This document shows positions 27,605-37,652 of a stretch of 57,417 nucleotides of DNA, piece after piece. The translations under genes and the position numbers were made by a program. A model generated the notes under the pieces. The model did not search any database. It worked only from the letters and a program-made list of their open reading frames with translations, and was not told the DNA's origin. Positions within the stretch are counted from its first letter, which is position 1. Every line of letters begins with the position of its first letter. Origin of the DNA: Gammaproteobacteria bacterium (lineage in GTDB: Bacteria; Pseudomonadota; Gammaproteobacteria; Eutrophobiales; Eutrophobiaceae); the NCBI GenBank assembly GCA_030835405.1, contig JAURPG010000070.1, forward strand, positions 1 to 57,417, read 5' to 3'.

Positions 27605-29122
27605 TTAAAAAACATAATCCCTAGCTACAACGCCCGACTCCTCAAGAGGCGTGGCGCCGAGATCCATGAGTAACTTGAAGGTACTGGGGCTGGAACGCCT
27701 GGGTCGGGTATCAAAGTAATTGCCCATACCCTCAACGATGATATGTCTTGAGATGCTCACCGGGGTCTGGCCAAAGTTGTCACTGGCTTCAATATCAGCA
27801 CCATTTTTTACCAGGTACTCGATAACATTGTCGGCGTTAATAAAACAGGCCCCGTGTAATGCCGACATACCATAATCATTCACCGCATTGATATCTGCAC
27901 CCAATTCCAGGGCGACCTTCACCGTTTCCAATGCCTGGTCCGTTTCTTGTTTAGACAAGGATATCCAGTTATCAGTTACCCTGTCTATTCCTGCTGCAGA
28001 CATAAGTGGTGTGGTCCCGGCAATGTAGTTCACACGCCTGCCACTACCGCCGAGGTAATAAACTGATTCCTTGCTCGGACGGTTTATGTCCCCACCACGC
28101 TCCACCAATAGACGAAGTGTGTCCGGGTTGCGGTTCTTGGCTGCCATATAAACCGGTGTCAAACCGGCTGGCAAGGTGTCCCCTCTTAATCCGGTCTCGA
28201 TTATACGGGTCGGCCATTTTAGAAAAGGTAAATCCGGTACTGGATGGTATTCTTCATTGGATTTAGCGTTCATGATTTCGGCATTGGGATCCGCGCCGCG
28301 ATCCAGCAGGGCCTTAACAGATTCAAGCATATCGCGGTGGATAGCAGCGTAATGTAACGGGGTATAACCCCTGAAGTCCCTTTCATGGGGATTGGCTCCC
28401 TGCTCCAGCAAATATCGAGCCAGGGCATCATGCCCAGCTGCCGTTGCCAGTAATAATGGTGACATTTCATCATTGGAGATGGCGTTCACTTCTGCATCCA
28501 TGGATACCAGCTTTTGGGTGGATCTCAGGCTACCGTTCAAACTGGCAAAATGTAATGCTGTGAACCCGGCGCGGGTCTTATCGTGGATACTGGCACCCTT
28601 ATCTATCAATGCTGCGGCAACATCATCATGGCCTTCCGCAACGGCCCACATCAGTGCCGTTTGTCCTGCCTGTGATTCTTTTGCATGTACATTGGCATTG
28701 GCATCAAGCAATGCATTTACAATGTCAATATTACCAATTTCAGCTGCGGTCATGAGTGGAGTTTCCCCACTTTCAATCTCGATATTAGGATCTGCACCGG
28801 CAGAAACCAACGTTTTTACAAGTTCGGCATTACCATTTTTAACCGCTACCCATAAGGCCGTAGCACCCGTCTCATCCTGAAGGTTAACATTTATACCTTT
28901 ATTGATTAATAATTCAGTGGCCTGGTCATTATCCCGGTGCACCGCCCAATGTAATGCAGTCGTACCATCTGCAGATTGCATATTAACATCGATATCGGAA
29001 TTGATCAGTTGACTGATTTTCTCGGACTCGTCCTGCTTTATGGCATTGATCAATTTCAAACCATCTGCATTTGCCGTAAAGACAACCAAGAACAGAAAAA
29101 AACCTGTAAGCTTAAATTTCAT
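27605..29122 (-). CDS. Exported ankyrin-repeat protein
   Basis: A 505-residue protein with a Sec signal peptide (LTGFFLFLVVFTANA) and about ten ankyrin repeats, many with the classic D-x-x-G-x-T-A/P-L-H-x-A pattern (for example DGTTALHWAVHRDN, AGFTALHFASLNGS, YGMSALHGACFINA). It should lie in the periplasm and act in protein binding. It is the last gene of a leftward run after DUF1552 and DUF1592 proteins, a grouping seen repeatedly in marine gammaproteobacteria; the ankyrin protein may scaffold or regulate that oxidative system, which is inference. Repeats between about residues 300 and 400 are separated by insertions. Confidence 0.92.
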   Translation of the reverse strand: MKFKLTGFFLFLVVFTANADGLKLINAIKQDESEKISQLINSDIDVNMQSADGTTALHWAVHRDNDQATELLINKGINVNLQDETGATALWVAVKNGNAELVKTLVSAGADPNIEIESGETPLMTAAEIGNIDIVNALLDANANVHAKESQAGQTALMWAVAEGHDDVAAALIDKGASIHDKTRAGFTALHFASLNGSLRSTQKLVSMDAEVNAISNDEMSPLLLATAAGHDALARYLLEQGANPHERDFRGYTPLHYAAIHRDMLESVKALLDRGADPNAEIMNAKSNEEYHPVPDLPFLKWPTRIIETGLRGDTLPAGLTPVYMAAKNRNPDTLRLLVERGGDINRPSKESVYYLGGSGRRVNYIAGTTPLMSAAGIDRVTDNWISLSKQETDQALETVKVALELGADINAVNDYGMSALHGACFINADNVIEYLVKNGADIEASDNFGQTPVSISRHIIVEGMGNYFDTRPRRSSPSTFKLLMDLGATPLEESGVVARDYVF

Positions 29123-29160
29123 TATTCACTCCCAATCAAACGACAAAATGGTTCATTACG

Positions 29161-30507
29161 TTATACGGTAATTTCCAGGCGACCGTTTCCATCACCAAAT
29201 TTATCGCTGGGCATGTTCAGCATGTCCAGCATCCGTAAATACAAATTTGCCAACGGTGTCTTCTTTGGAAACTGAATATGTTTATTACCCGGTATGCGGT
29301 TGTCCCGGCTGACCAGAACGATGGGAAGATCCAGCGGCTCATGCATATTGGCATCCCCCAGACCACCGCCATAGGTCAGTAAACTATGGTCCAGCAGGCT
29401 ACCATCGCCATCAGGGGTCTCTTCCAGGCGTTGCAGGAAATAGGCAAACAGGCTGGTGTGATACACATTGATCATGCCTGCCTTTTCAATTTTTTCCTCG
29501 TCCCCCTGGTGATGAGTCAACGGATGATAGGGATCTGGTACGCCAATTTCTGGATACGCCATGGTGCTCATTTCCCTGCCCATCATATAAGTCCCCACCC
29601 GGGTGAGGTCGGTCTGGTAGGCCAGTACCATCAGGTCAAACATCAATTTGGCATGGTCATCAAACTGCTTGGGGATACCGGCGGGTTTATCGATATCCGG
29701 CAACTCACGCATGGACTGGGCCTCTGCCATCTGAATTCGGCGCTCCACGTCCCTTGTGGCATCCAGATATTGTTCCAGTTTTTGCCTGTCACCCGCTCCC
29801 AGCTCCTTCATCATACTGTTTGCCGAAGCGCCAACAAAATCCAGTAAACTCTTGCGCTCATTCAAACGTGCCAACCGGTCCGCCTGACTGGTACTGTCAC
29901 TGTCACCAAATAGTCTCTCGAAGACTGCACGGGGCTGGTTTTGAATGGGCATGGGTGTGATCTCGTCCCGCCAGCTAATGGTACTGTTATAGGAGCAGCT
30001 ATCACCATCACATGAACCCACTACGGCATCGGATTCCAGTCCCAGCTCCAGTGAAGCAAGCTGGGTTTCCTTACCAAAAGATTGCGCCAGGATCTGATCC
30101 ACAGAAATTCCGACCTTTCTGTTATCAATTCCATCGGCGGTGCGAACATAGGGATGGACACAGGTCAGGTAGGCCGCTGATGCCCTGGGATGTTCACCGC
30201 CGGCTTCACCTTTCACTCCCTTGGCCTGCCAATTATCCAGTCCACTGATTACCGTCATCGACTCCTTGAATTGTTCCAGAGGCTTGAGAATTTGGGTCAT
30301 TTCAATACCTTTTCCCTGGGTCCTGGGTTTCCATTTTTTCGGGATGGCACCATTGGGAAAATAAACAAACCCTACCCGTGTAGGCGTCATACCTGGTTTG
30401 GCCTCTGCAAACGCCGGGACCATGGCATCCAGCATGGGGAGTGCCATAGACGCACCCATTCCCCTCAGTACTGCCCGTCTTGAGATATGTTTTTTAAATA
30501 TCATCAT
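29161..30507 (-). CDS. DUF1552-family exported protein
   Basis: A 448-residue protein with a Tat-type signal (SRRAVLRGMGASMALPMLDA). The body matches the DUF1552 family in organisation: VGFVYFPNGAIPKKW near the start, AAYLTCVHPY, SLELGLESD, and the end GDGSLLDHSLLTYGGGLGD and THHQGDEEK. The family is related to DUF1501/alkaline-phosphatase-like folds and nearly always sits beside DUF1592 cytochromes. Its start overlaps the end of the DUF1592 gene by 14 bases, indicating coupled translation. Export through Tat suggests folding with a cofactor or metal in the cytoplasm. The reaction is not known. Confidence 0.92.
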   Translation of the reverse strand: MMIFKKHISRRAVLRGMGASMALPMLDAMVPAFAEAKPGMTPTRVGFVYFPNGAIPKKWKPRTQGKGIEMTQILKPLEQFKESMTVISGLDNWQAKGVKGEAGGEHPRASAAYLTCVHPYVRTADGIDNRKVGISVDQILAQSFGKETQLASLELGLESDAVVGSCDGDSCSYNSTISWRDEITPMPIQNQPRAVFERLFGDSDSTSQADRLARLNERKSLLDFVGASANSMMKELGAGDRQKLEQYLDATRDVERRIQMAEAQSMRELPDIDKPAGIPKQFDDHAKLMFDLMVLAYQTDLTRVGTYMMGREMSTMAYPEIGVPDPYHPLTHHQGDEEKIEKAGMINVYHTSLFAYFLQRLEETPDGDGSLLDHSLLTYGGGLGDANMHEPLDLPIVLVSRDNRIPGNKHIQFPKKTPLANLYLRMLDMLNMPSDKFGDGNGRLEITV

Positions 30508-32824
30508 CTTCGGATGACCTCCTCATTTGAAAGGGTTGACTCTGGACGACCTGCATGACCACAGATGACCAACTAAAATCCTGCTTTGCCGATTCTCTGA
30601 TTATTTTTCTGACTGCACGCATATCATAGTATTCCAGGCCCCGGCCCAGTGCATACGTCAACATACGTTCAACAAATGTACCAATAAACTGTTCACGCCC
30701 TTCCCACAATGCCTCACGTAATTCCGCCGCGCCATTAAATTCCTTGCCATTAGGTAGTACGCCGGAGGCATCAATAGGTGAATTATCACTATTTTTATCC
30801 CGATAAGCCCCAATACCATTAAAATTCTCTAATGCCAGTCCCAGCGGATCCATCAGCGAATGACAACTGGCACAAACGGGGTTGGTACGATGTTGCTCCA
30901 TACGTTCACGCATGGACATTTTCATGGACACCGGGTCTTCTTTTAATGAAGGGATATCTGGCGGCGGCGGCGGCGGTGGTGTCCCGAGGATGTTACTCAA
31001 TACCCATTTACCCCTTAGCGTGGGTGAGGTCCGGGTGGCATACGAGGTTACCGTTAACACTGCACCTTTACCTAACAGGCCCCAGCGTGTCTCATCAGGC
31101 AAATCCACTTTTCTGAAGTGGGCCCCATGAACTCCAGATATACCATAATGGTTGGCCAGCTCTTCATTGAGGAAACTGTAGTTTGAACTTAAAAAGTCAA
31201 GGATACTTCTATCTTCTTCAATGACGTGCTCAAATAATAATTCAATTTCTTTCTTAAACGCGTTCTTCAGGTTTGCATTAAATTCCGGAAAAAATGCCGA
31301 ATCAGGTGGCGAAAGCAGATCGAGGTTTCGAACATGTAGCCATTGTGAGGCATAGTTCTGTGTCAGGGACCTGGATTTCGGGTCTTCAAGCATGCGCTGA
31401 ATTTGTTGTTTGAGAACGTTCTGGTCGCGCAATTGCCCATCAATGGCAATGTCCAGTAATTCCTTGTCAGGGATACTGCTCCACAGGAAAAAAGATAGTC
31501 GTGAGGCAAATTCAAGGTCACTGATGGTATAAGCAATCCCAGATTCCACACCGTCAGGGTCTTTTTCCACCCGGAATAGAAAATCCGGGCTGATTAATAT
31601 TCCCTGTATGGCAAGGGTAATGGCCGATTCAAAGTCTCCCTGTTCCCGGCCTGCCTGATAGAGTTCAAACAAGCGATCTACATCTATATCATTTAATGGT
31701 CGGCGGTATGCCAGTGTTGCCAGTTCGGAAATGATTTGGTTTGCACACTTTGACTCCTCACGGGTTTGGCCTGGCTGGCAAGTAAAGATCTTCTGCCTGC
31801 TTGGAGTATCCCCCACACCAGAAATATCATATGGGCCGTCCACTTCTACCAGTTCAACCGATGCACCACCATATTCACCATCCAACCGGTACTTCCTGAT
31901 GACTTCAGCCTTGGTGGTATCTCTTAAAAAACTGACTCCAATATGGCGCATCCCGGCATTGACCGGGACCCTGGCCTCCAGGACAACCGCATCCTGCGCA
32001 TCGCCTCCTACCTTAAAGCGGTCCACCAATGCATTGTCCAGCCTGACCTCCAGTTGTTGTGGTTTGGAAAAACCATCAACCAAACCTGCGTAGATACCCA
32101 CCGGGATGCTGTGTAAGCGTACGCGAATAATATATTCTCCATCCACGGGAAAATAATGCTGAAATGCATTCCCCCCCCGGGAGGCAAATGGCAGGCTGTC
32201 ATTCACCCGGTCTTCCTGATCGAGGTTACCAGCAAGTAAATAGGTCTTTACCTGGGCTGGCTGGTTCAGATTGCCCACTGCGAGGCGGCTGATAATCTTT
32301 GCCGCACTGATATAGCGCTCCATCAAGAGCGGCGACAGGGTCAGGACATTAGCGATATTATCAAAGCCGTGACCAGATGCGGGGTCATTGGGTAATAGTT
32401 CTTCCACATTGATTTCAAGGTCAAGAATATCCCTGACTGCGTTTGCGTACTCCGCCCGGTTCAAACGGTGCGGTACAGAACGGCCAGGGTTAGGGTTAGC
32501 CACTGCATAGCGGTCCAGGTCTGTCTCAAGGTTATTAATTAGAAACTGGTATTCGTGTTCTTCAGGTCTTGGCATGCCGATAGGTGGCATGGACCTGGCT
32601 TTTAATCTTCTTACCACTTTTTCCCAGGTGGCAGGAGAATCAGCAAGCTCGCCTGTAATCGCCTGATCTAACAGTAAATTTGCGGTCTTGAGGTTTTCAT
32701 TGTGACAGGTCACACAATAGCTCTGGACCAATTTTCCCATACGGGAATCAACCTGTGACCATACCGGCAACGGTAAACTAATGAGTAAGGTAATTATGAT
32801 TTGATATTTATATATTCTATGCAT
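30494..32824 (-). CDS. DUF1592/DUF1588/DUF1585 cytochrome-like protein
   Basis: A 776-residue exported protein with a Sec signal peptide (about 1-23). A c-type haem motif CVTCH lies at 37-41, and a second CxxCH (CASCH) lies near the C-terminus in NPVCASCHSLMDPLG. Between them are the DUF1587, DUF1595, DUF1592 and DUF1588 segments in usual order (RLNRAEYANAVRDIL, ELATLAYRRPL, FASRLSFFLWSSIPD, TSPTLRGKWVLSN), ending with DUF1585. A run of six prolines precedes DIPSL. The protein is thought to be a periplasmic haem oxidoreductase working with DUF1552. It overlaps the DUF1552 gene. Some members of this architecture degrade unusual carbon compounds; the substrate here is unknown. Confidence 0.92.
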   Translation of the reverse strand: MHRIYKYQIIITLLISLPLPVWSQVDSRMGKLVQSYCVTCHNENLKTANLLLDQAITGELADSPATWEKVVRRLKARSMPPIGMPRPEEHEYQFLINNLETDLDRYAVANPNPGRSVPHRLNRAEYANAVRDILDLEINVEELLPNDPASGHGFDNIANVLTLSPLLMERYISAAKIISRLAVGNLNQPAQVKTYLLAGNLDQEDRVNDSLPFASRGGNAFQHYFPVDGEYIIRVRLHSIPVGIYAGLVDGFSKPQQLEVRLDNALVDRFKVGGDAQDAVVLEARVPVNAGMRHIGVSFLRDTTKAEVIRKYRLDGEYGGASVELVEVDGPYDISGVGDTPSRQKIFTCQPGQTREESKCANQIISELATLAYRRPLNDIDVDRLFELYQAGREQGDFESAITLAIQGILISPDFLFRVEKDPDGVESGIAYTISDLEFASRLSFFLWSSIPDKELLDIAIDGQLRDQNVLKQQIQRMLEDPKSRSLTQNYASQWLHVRNLDLLSPPDSAFFPEFNANLKNAFKKEIELLFEHVIEEDRSILDFLSSNYSFLNEELANHYGISGVHGAHFRKVDLPDETRWGLLGKGAVLTVTSYATRTSPTLRGKWVLSNILGTPPPPPPPDIPSLKEDPVSMKMSMRERMEQHRTNPVCASCHSLMDPLGLALENFNGIGAYRDKNSDNSPIDASGVLPNGKEFNGAAELREALWEGREQFIGTFVERMLTYALGRGLEYYDMRAVRKIIRESAKQDFSWSSVVMQVVQSQPFQMRRSSEDDDI

Positions 32825-32902
32825 AGTGAAATTATGTACTTTTTTGTTTTAATGTTCCAGCAATGTTGATTTATTCGAAAAAGTTATTAATTTTTACCTT
32901 GT

Positions 32903-33880
32903 CTACCGGCTATAAAAGGCCATTCCATCCGGTCCTCGACCTATTTTTACCTCACCGGAAACCTGAAGATTCACCAGGTCAATAACCGAAACACTACCTG
33001 AACGGGAGTTGCCGATAAATGCCCGCCGGCTGTCGGGGGTGATTTCAATCCCCACGGGAAACTCCCCAACATTGAGCCTGGCCAGCTGCTGCCTGTTGTT
33101 GACGTCAATAATTGTCACCTGCCCTGCCCGGGCACTGCTGATTACAGCCAGCCTGCCATCAGGAGATATCTCCACACGAATGGGGAAGCCTTCAACATCA
33201 AAAGTCTCAATAACCTCCAATGTATTCGTACCGATAATGGAGACAGAATCTGCCGCACGGTTAGTCACCCACAGCTCGGAATCGTCCGGTGTCAGTGCGA
33301 TCCCCTCGGTACCGTTGCCAGTGGCGATATGTTTTATTATTTCATTGCTGGTGAGGTCGATAACGGTGACATTACCGCTGCCCAGGTTTGAGGTATATAA
33401 CTGTTCACCATCTGCCGAAGCCACAACTATATGGGTAAACCGCTGGCCTGTCTCAATGGTCTTTAAAGGCTCCCCGTTTCTCGGGTCCATTTGTAATACT
33501 GCCAGGTTTGCTTCTATGGTGAGATACAACCACTTTCCGTCATGACTGGGTACAATGCCATGGGGCCGGTCCATACGCCTGAGTCTGGAGCGGTATATTT
33601 CGCGTCGCGTACCAATATCAATAATGGAAACAGACGGATCACCTTCATAGTTGGTGACGTAGGCCTTGTTAAGGTCAGGGACAATGGCAATTTCATGTGG
33701 CCCCCGCCCGACCTCTACCTTTGATTCCACCGCCAGGGTGTCGGCATTGACAAAAAATACAACGTCTTCAACCTTATCAGCCACCAATAAATAATTAGAT
33801 GTGGCTGTTTTGTCCTGGGCATGTATCCCGATTATACCCAGTGTAAATATGATTGAGACTAATAATATCCTGAGAATTAT
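32903..33880 (-). CDS. YncE-like beta-propeller protein, probable lost ATG start
   Basis: A seven-bladed YVTN/YncE-type beta-propeller with repeated G-R-G-P-H-E-I-A / P-D-x-x-K-A-Y-V-T-N style blades. From GTG 33787 it would have 294 residues and no signal peptide. The same frame upstream encodes an excellent signal peptide (RILLVSIIFTLGIIGIHAQ) beginning at ATA 33878-33880, preceded by AAGGGG. The ATA occupies the place where an ATG would overlap the PQQ gene's stop as ATGA; a single G-to-A change turns this into ATAA, keeping the upstream stop as TAA but removing the start. So the listed 5' end is the inferred ancestral start. As written, export may fail or depend on rare initiation. It would function in the periplasm with the PQQ dehydrogenase. 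Confidence 0.75.
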   Translation of the reverse strand: MILRILLVSIIFTLGIIGIHAQDKTATSNYLLVADKVEDVVFFVNADTLAVESKVEVGRGPHEIAIVPDLNKAYVTNYEGDPSVSIIDIGTRREIYRSRLRRMDRPHGIVPSHDGKWLYLTIEANLAVLQMDPRNGEPLKTIETGQRFTHIVVASADGEQLYTSNLGSGNVTVIDLTSNEIIKHIATGNGTEGIALTPDDSELWVTNRAADSVSIIGTNTLEVIETFDVEGFPIRVEISPDGRLAVISSARAGQVTIIDVNNRQQLARLNVGEFPVGIEITPDSRRAFIGNSRSGSVSVIDLVNLQVSGEVKIGRGPDGMAFYSR

Positions 33881-35217
33881 TGCGCCCCTTCGTTTTGATA
33901 ATCTGTCTCACCGGATTCCAGTCTTGTTCTGCCACCGGCACCCCCTTCATTACCAAACAGGTCCGGGTGGTAATGTGGATTAAAGCGGAGCTCTTCCACG
34001 GGTTCCAACCTGACGATGGGCGTTAACCGGCCACGGGTGGGGTGATCATCAAATAACACATAAATATATCCGTCCGGTCCCTGGCGGACGTCTCTGATCC
34101 TGCCATAACCCTGTAGCAGAGGTGGCTCTTCGGCATCTGGTATTTCATAATTGCCATCAGGCCGCTTCCCCGGTATTAAACGGTGAAGTTCATGACCACG
34201 CAGGCTACCCACAAAGATACTACCCTGCCAGGCGGGGAATTTGTCACCGTTATAAATCATCAACCCGGAAGGAGCGATGGATGGGGCAAAGTAATCAACG
34301 GGTTCTTCCATGCCTTCTTTCATCCGGGTGGCATGGATCTTTCCACCACCCGTGTTGATGCCGTAACCAATCACCGGCCAGCCATAGTTCCGTCCCGGCA
34401 GGATATGATTCACCTCGTCGCCCCCCTGGGGCCCATGCTCAATGGCCCATAGCTCACCATTCTCAGGATTAAATGTCATACCCTGAACATTACGGTGGCC
34501 ATAACTCCAGATCTCGGGTCTTGCCCCCGGTGTGTTTACAAAAGGATTATCATCCGGCACGCGACCATCTTCGTGTAAACGTACAATGGTTCCTGCATGG
34601 TTACTCAGATCCTGCGCGGGGTTTTCCTCACGGGGGACAGCGGCGGGATTCACCAGGCTCATGTCCCCGAATGAAATATAGACATAACCTTTGCCATCAA
34701 AGGCGAGCCGGGAACCGAAATGACCGGAGCGTTCGCTCCAGATATTGGCAACAAAGATATCTTCCACATCTACCAGGCGCCGGCCGGTAAACCTGCCGCG
34801 GGCAGCGGCCATGGTGCCCGATTCACCGTCATCACTGCGCTTGGTATAGGTAAAATATACCAACTGGTTATTTTCAAAATCCGGGTGTAATGCTACGTCC
34901 AGAAACCCGGCCCTGCCCACGTACCACACCGGGGGGATTCCGCCAATGGGTTCAGGGTCCAACACACCATTTCTAACGATACGGAGTGCACCGGCACGTT
35001 CCGAGACAAACATATCACCATTAGGCAGGAAGGCGATAGACCAGGGATGCTTGAATCCATCCACTACCTTAACGAGTTTAAAGATATAGCGTTCCGACTG
35101 CATGACCGATTCAAAGCGTGAGTCAGCGACTATCCCCTGCCCCTGTATTGTCCCGATATAAAACAGGCAAAGGCCGGCGGCAATAATGGATTTAATATGT
35201 TGAAAGCGAGTTTTCAT
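33877..35217 (-). CDS. PQQ-dependent aldose sugar dehydrogenase-like protein
   Basis: A 446-residue exported protein of the soluble glucose dehydrogenase (GSDH/Asd) family, a six-bladed propeller that binds PQQ and calcium. The signal peptide ends near GTIQGQG. Family motifs seen: PWSIAFLPNGDMFVSER, GGLLDVA-like GRAGFLDVALHP, SGHFGSRLAFD (catalytic His region), GHRNVQG, and EHGPQGGDEVN. Start chosen at ATG 35217; TTG two codons before is not needed. It lies 16 bases after an amidohydrolase gene and overlaps the probable start of the propeller gene. It probably oxidises a sugar or similar alcohol in the periplasm and passes electrons to a quinone or a cytochrome such as the downstream DUF1592 protein. 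Confidence 0.92.
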   Translation of the reverse strand: MKTRFQHIKSIIAAGLCLFYIGTIQGQGIVADSRFESVMQSERYIFKLVKVVDGFKHPWSIAFLPNGDMFVSERAGALRIVRNGVLDPEPIGGIPPVWYVGRAGFLDVALHPDFENNQLVYFTYTKRSDDGESGTMAAARGRFTGRRLVDVEDIFVANIWSERSGHFGSRLAFDGKGYVYISFGDMSLVNPAAVPREENPAQDLSNHAGTIVRLHEDGRVPDDNPFVNTPGARPEIWSYGHRNVQGMTFNPENGELWAIEHGPQGGDEVNHILPGRNYGWPVIGYGINTGGGKIHATRMKEGMEEPVDYFAPSIAPSGLMIYNGDKFPAWQGSIFVGSLRGHELHRLIPGKRPDGNYEIPDAEEPPLLQGYGRIRDVRQGPDGYIYVLFDDHPTRGRLTPIVRLEPVEELRFNPHYHPDLFGNEGGAGGRTRLESGETDYQNEGAQ

Positions 35218-35233
35218 ATTCAATCTTCAGCAG

Positions 35234-37411
35234 TTATCTTGTTGTTATTGAAGGTGACCAGTCCGCATCCTGATAGATGATCTCATCTCCCACCACCGTG
35301 AGGATCACCTTGTTGTCCGCGATACGATCTCTTGGTACATCGAAGTAGTTTTCATCTATAACCACAAAATCTGCCATCTTCCCAGGTTCCAGTGAACCCA
35401 CAATGGACTCTGCCAGCAACCATTCTGCAGCACGGCTGGTAAACAGGCGCATGGCCGTTGCCCGGCTCACGGCCTCTTCCGGCATTACAATACCGCCAGA
35501 TCCCGGAAGTTGCTCATCGGTGGCAATCTTACGATTGATAAACAAATCAAAATCATGGAAGTAATCCGATGGCGTGGGCACCGGGTGGTCGGCCTCACCC
35601 ACTACCTTCACACCGGCCTCCAGTAATGTCTTGGTGGGTGCGAGGAACTGCAGTCCTTCAGGACCATAACGCTTTACCTGGTTAACCGAAACCCGTATGT
35701 CCTCAGGTTTTAATGGTACATACAGGTTGTAGTCCACCATCAACTCCATAACGTCCGGCACCTTGCCCACCGAGCCACCATGGGCAAAGCCAATTCGAAG
35801 CGCACGTATTTCATCCATGGACATTCGTGCCGCCACCCTGGCCTGTTCAATCCATTCCACGTGTTTGCGGAAGGCATCGCTCCCAAATGAATGCACACTG
35901 AAGACCCGCCAACCGGACTCAACGGCCGGGATCAGGGTATCCTGCAGACGATAGGCCTCGTTGTCCCAGCAAAATTCACGCGACTTTAGTTGTTCCGGTC
36001 CTGGCAGGTCATCACCAAAACAGGCCACCTCACGGTTGTCTCCTGCGCCACCGTCTGTGATCCCCATGGGCCAGAACCAGGGATTCACCTCTGGTGAACC
36101 GTGATGGGCACCCAGATTCCTGACTAACAAATTTTGAGTCGGATACAACACGGGGCTGCGTAACATCTCATAGCCATATCCAAACCTCACCGGCAGCCGC
36201 TTTTCTTTTCTTAGCAGGTCATAAAATGCCGTCAAGGTCCTGCCATCCTCGATACTGGAGGCGATCATGGTAGTACCGCCGATGGCATAGGTCTCCATGG
36301 CCTTTTTAATTAAAGAGTTAAACAGTTCACGTGGCTCCCTGGGTGGGAATACCGTCTTTTCCCATGCACCGGAGTCCTGGAAGATGCCGCCAACGAATCC
36401 CCGCTCACCGGAATTTTCTGCCAGTGACATCACATCATTGGCGGCCTGGATATAACCCGGCCACACTTCCAGGGTGGCCTCAAGGGCCAGTTTATTCAGA
36501 AGAATCATGCGGTGGCTGCAATGCTGTAAGTGATGGGGATATCGCTCCACCCAGGCACAGCCTTCCGCCAGGTGAAACTGGTAATCTTCCTCGGCCTCGT
36601 GATAGGCATTTTCACTGAAGAGGTCCAGAAATGGATTCTCACCGCGGGCAATTTGTTCCCCCAGTGGCGTTTTGCGAGCGGCATTCCCCGAGATGGAGAT
36701 GGCCTGCACCTGGCTCTTGCCTTCGGAGTCTATGGTCACCCTCACGGCCACACCCGGCTGTTGCACAGCACTGGGACCAGCTCCTATCCCCAGGGTCGCA
36801 GGATTGTCTGGAATCACCCGGGAAAAATCATCCATGGTAATAAAGTTATCGTAAATACCCTTGGTCAATGCGCCAATATCGGGGTAATCGGTATCCTCAC
36901 TTGGCACCAGCAGGATATGTACCCACTCACCATCGGTTGGGCTGGTGTTATCTACCACGTCACTGATGGTTGCCAGTGTCGCTTCGGCGGTGGGTTGCAG
37001 TAACACTGCGGTATGTATCCCTGGTGCCCACTGGTAGACCGCCCTTTCATCGTCATCACCGGACCGTGCGATAGTGCTTTCCGGATGAACATGGGTATCA
37101 ATAAAACCCGGGACAATAGTCTTGCCCTGCACGTCCATGATCCGGGTACCGGGTCCGGCCAGTGCCAACATTTCATCATTACTACCCAGGGCAAAAACCT
37201 TGCCGTCTCGAATGGCCATGGCCTGGGTGATGGTGCCGGGATTGGATGAAAGGATATCGTGGTTGTCCATGGAAACGATATTACCGTTGACCACTACCGT
37301 ATCGACATATTCGACTAACCGGGCTGGCGCATTGACCATGGTCTCCTGCGAGATCACGGTTGAAGAAACAAAGAAAATAATAATGGATAAAATGAATTTA
37401 AATACGTACAT
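35234..37411 (-). CDS. Exported amidohydrolase (YtcJ-like, amidohydrolase family 3)
   Basis: A 725-residue metal-dependent hydrolase with a signal peptide (FILSIIIFFVSSTVIS). The amidohydrolase barrel is marked by VPGFIDTHVHPES (H-x-H), VFSVHSFGSDA, IGFAHGGS and a late VVGEADHP, and by the C-terminal GSLEPGKMADFVVIDENYF strand typical of the family. The middle part, about 200-420, is longer than in the 550-residue YtcJ proteins. It is the first gene of a leftward run continuing with PQQ dehydrogenase, propeller, DUF1592, DUF1552 and ankyrin genes. Substrate unknown. Divergent from the DUF1028 gene with 241 bases between them. Confidence 0.9.
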   Translation of the reverse strand: MYVFKFILSIIIFFVSSTVISQETMVNAPARLVEYVDTVVVNGNIVSMDNHDILSSNPGTITQAMAIRDGKVFALGSNDEMLALAGPGTRIMDVQGKTIVPGFIDTHVHPESTIARSGDDDERAVYQWAPGIHTAVLLQPTAEATLATISDVVDNTSPTDGEWVHILLVPSEDTDYPDIGALTKGIYDNFITMDDFSRVIPDNPATLGIGAGPSAVQQPGVAVRVTIDSEGKSQVQAISISGNAARKTPLGEQIARGENPFLDLFSENAYHEAEEDYQFHLAEGCAWVERYPHHLQHCSHRMILLNKLALEATLEVWPGYIQAANDVMSLAENSGERGFVGGIFQDSGAWEKTVFPPREPRELFNSLIKKAMETYAIGGTTMIASSIEDGRTLTAFYDLLRKEKRLPVRFGYGYEMLRSPVLYPTQNLLVRNLGAHHGSPEVNPWFWPMGITDGGAGDNREVACFGDDLPGPEQLKSREFCWDNEAYRLQDTLIPAVESGWRVFSVHSFGSDAFRKHVEWIEQARVAARMSMDEIRALRIGFAHGGSVGKVPDVMELMVDYNLYVPLKPEDIRVSVNQVKRYGPEGLQFLAPTKTLLEAGVKVVGEADHPVPTPSDYFHDFDLFINRKIATDEQLPGSGGIVMPEEAVSRATAMRLFTSRAAEWLLAESIVGSLEPGKMADFVVIDENYFDVPRDRIADNKVILTVVGDEIIYQDADWSPSITTR

Positions 37412-37652
37412 GACTCCCCCTGAGTTTAACGTTCTTATTGTTAATAATACCCAGATTCCTCCATGACTTCACGGCTATTTCCTTATGAGGAAATATTCAG
37501 TAAATATTAGATTTTAGAAAGATGTTATGACCACAGAGAACACAGGATTAACAGAGATGATGAGAGTATTAGCGAATTATTTTTTCCCTGTAGCTATTAT
37601 CATTACCCACATAACTTGATACTCTAGTTCCACTGAATTCCGGGAGAAAGGC

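Noticed and set aside
36530-37003. Long open frames opposite the amidohydrolase, ankyrin and SulP genes (for example 36530-37003 plus, 28392-28880 plus, 4978-5472 minus)
   Set aside because: They lie antisense to strongly supported genes, have no recognisable domains or ribosome sites, and their composition mirrors the codon pattern of the real gene.
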